Positions 6,657-6,701 of a DNA stretch of 6,701 bases are shown here, one piece after another. Location: positions 1 through 6,701 of the forward strand of contig JALRCK010000123.1 of the NCBI GenBank assembly GCA_023262305.1, read 5' to 3'. The stretch comes from Deltaproteobacteria bacterium (lineage in GTDB: Bacteria; Bdellovibrionota_C; UBA2361; OMII01). A model generated the notes under the pieces. The model was not told the origin of the DNA, did not search any database, and worked only from the letters and a program-made list of their open reading frames with translations. Every line of letters begins with the position of its first letter. The first letter of the stretch is position 1. A program made the position numbers and the translations under genes.

Positions 6657-6701
6657 AGGTTGCGAGATGTAATCGTTATGACGAGACGGGCACGGATGTG
6701 T
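6657..6701. other. Window tail after the repeat; possible gene start
   Basis: Between the repeat and the window end there are only 45 bases. An ATG at 6678 opens a frame of eight codons that continues past the edge. There is no convincing Shine-Dalgarno, so this is only a possibility. Confidence 0.12.

Overview
This 6.7 kb window looks bacterial, with moderate GC (a little above 50% by eye), compact genes and short gaps. It cannot be placed confidently. A polyprenyl-phosphate-sugar-type glycosyltransferase, an RlmM-like rRNA methyltransferase and a YfiF-like SpoU enzyme together suggest a Gram-negative, perhaps proteobacterial or related uncultured lineage; this is inference.

Left part (1-3750, + strand): surface-glycan genes. 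A 5'-truncated polytopic membrane protein has a GT-C-like layout, with about ten membrane segments followed by a soluble C-terminal domain. A 327-bp gap follows, holding a coding-looking frame with no good start, possibly a gene remnant. Next comes a two-domain protein joining a GT2 DPM1/DPG-type glycosyltransferase to a class I SAM methyltransferase. The GT2 domain may make a lipid-linked sugar donor that a GT-C enzyme like the first gene could use.

Right part (3778-6525): housekeeping genes. Family I inorganic pyrophosphatase and an RlmM-like 2'-O-ribose methyltransferase lie on the minus strand. A YfiF-like SpoU/TrmH methyltransferase is divergent on the plus strand. The two methyltransferase genes meet head to head, and their best ATG codons overlap by 8 bp. 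They use unrelated folds for the same chemistry (2'-O methylation of RNA).

The most striking non-coding signal is a 116-bp element present twice (4491-4606 on minus, 6541-6656 on plus). Both copies have the same length and align without gaps at roughly 63% identity by hand count. Each consists of two inverted GC-rich hairpins around a diverged spacer. The hairpin stems differ by paired, compensatory changes. Each copy starts 15-19 nt after the stop codon of an RNA methyltransferase gene, in that gene's orientation, so the copies bracket the divergent gene pair as outward-pointing inverted repeats. REPIN-like mobile palindromes or structured 3' elements are the leading explanations.
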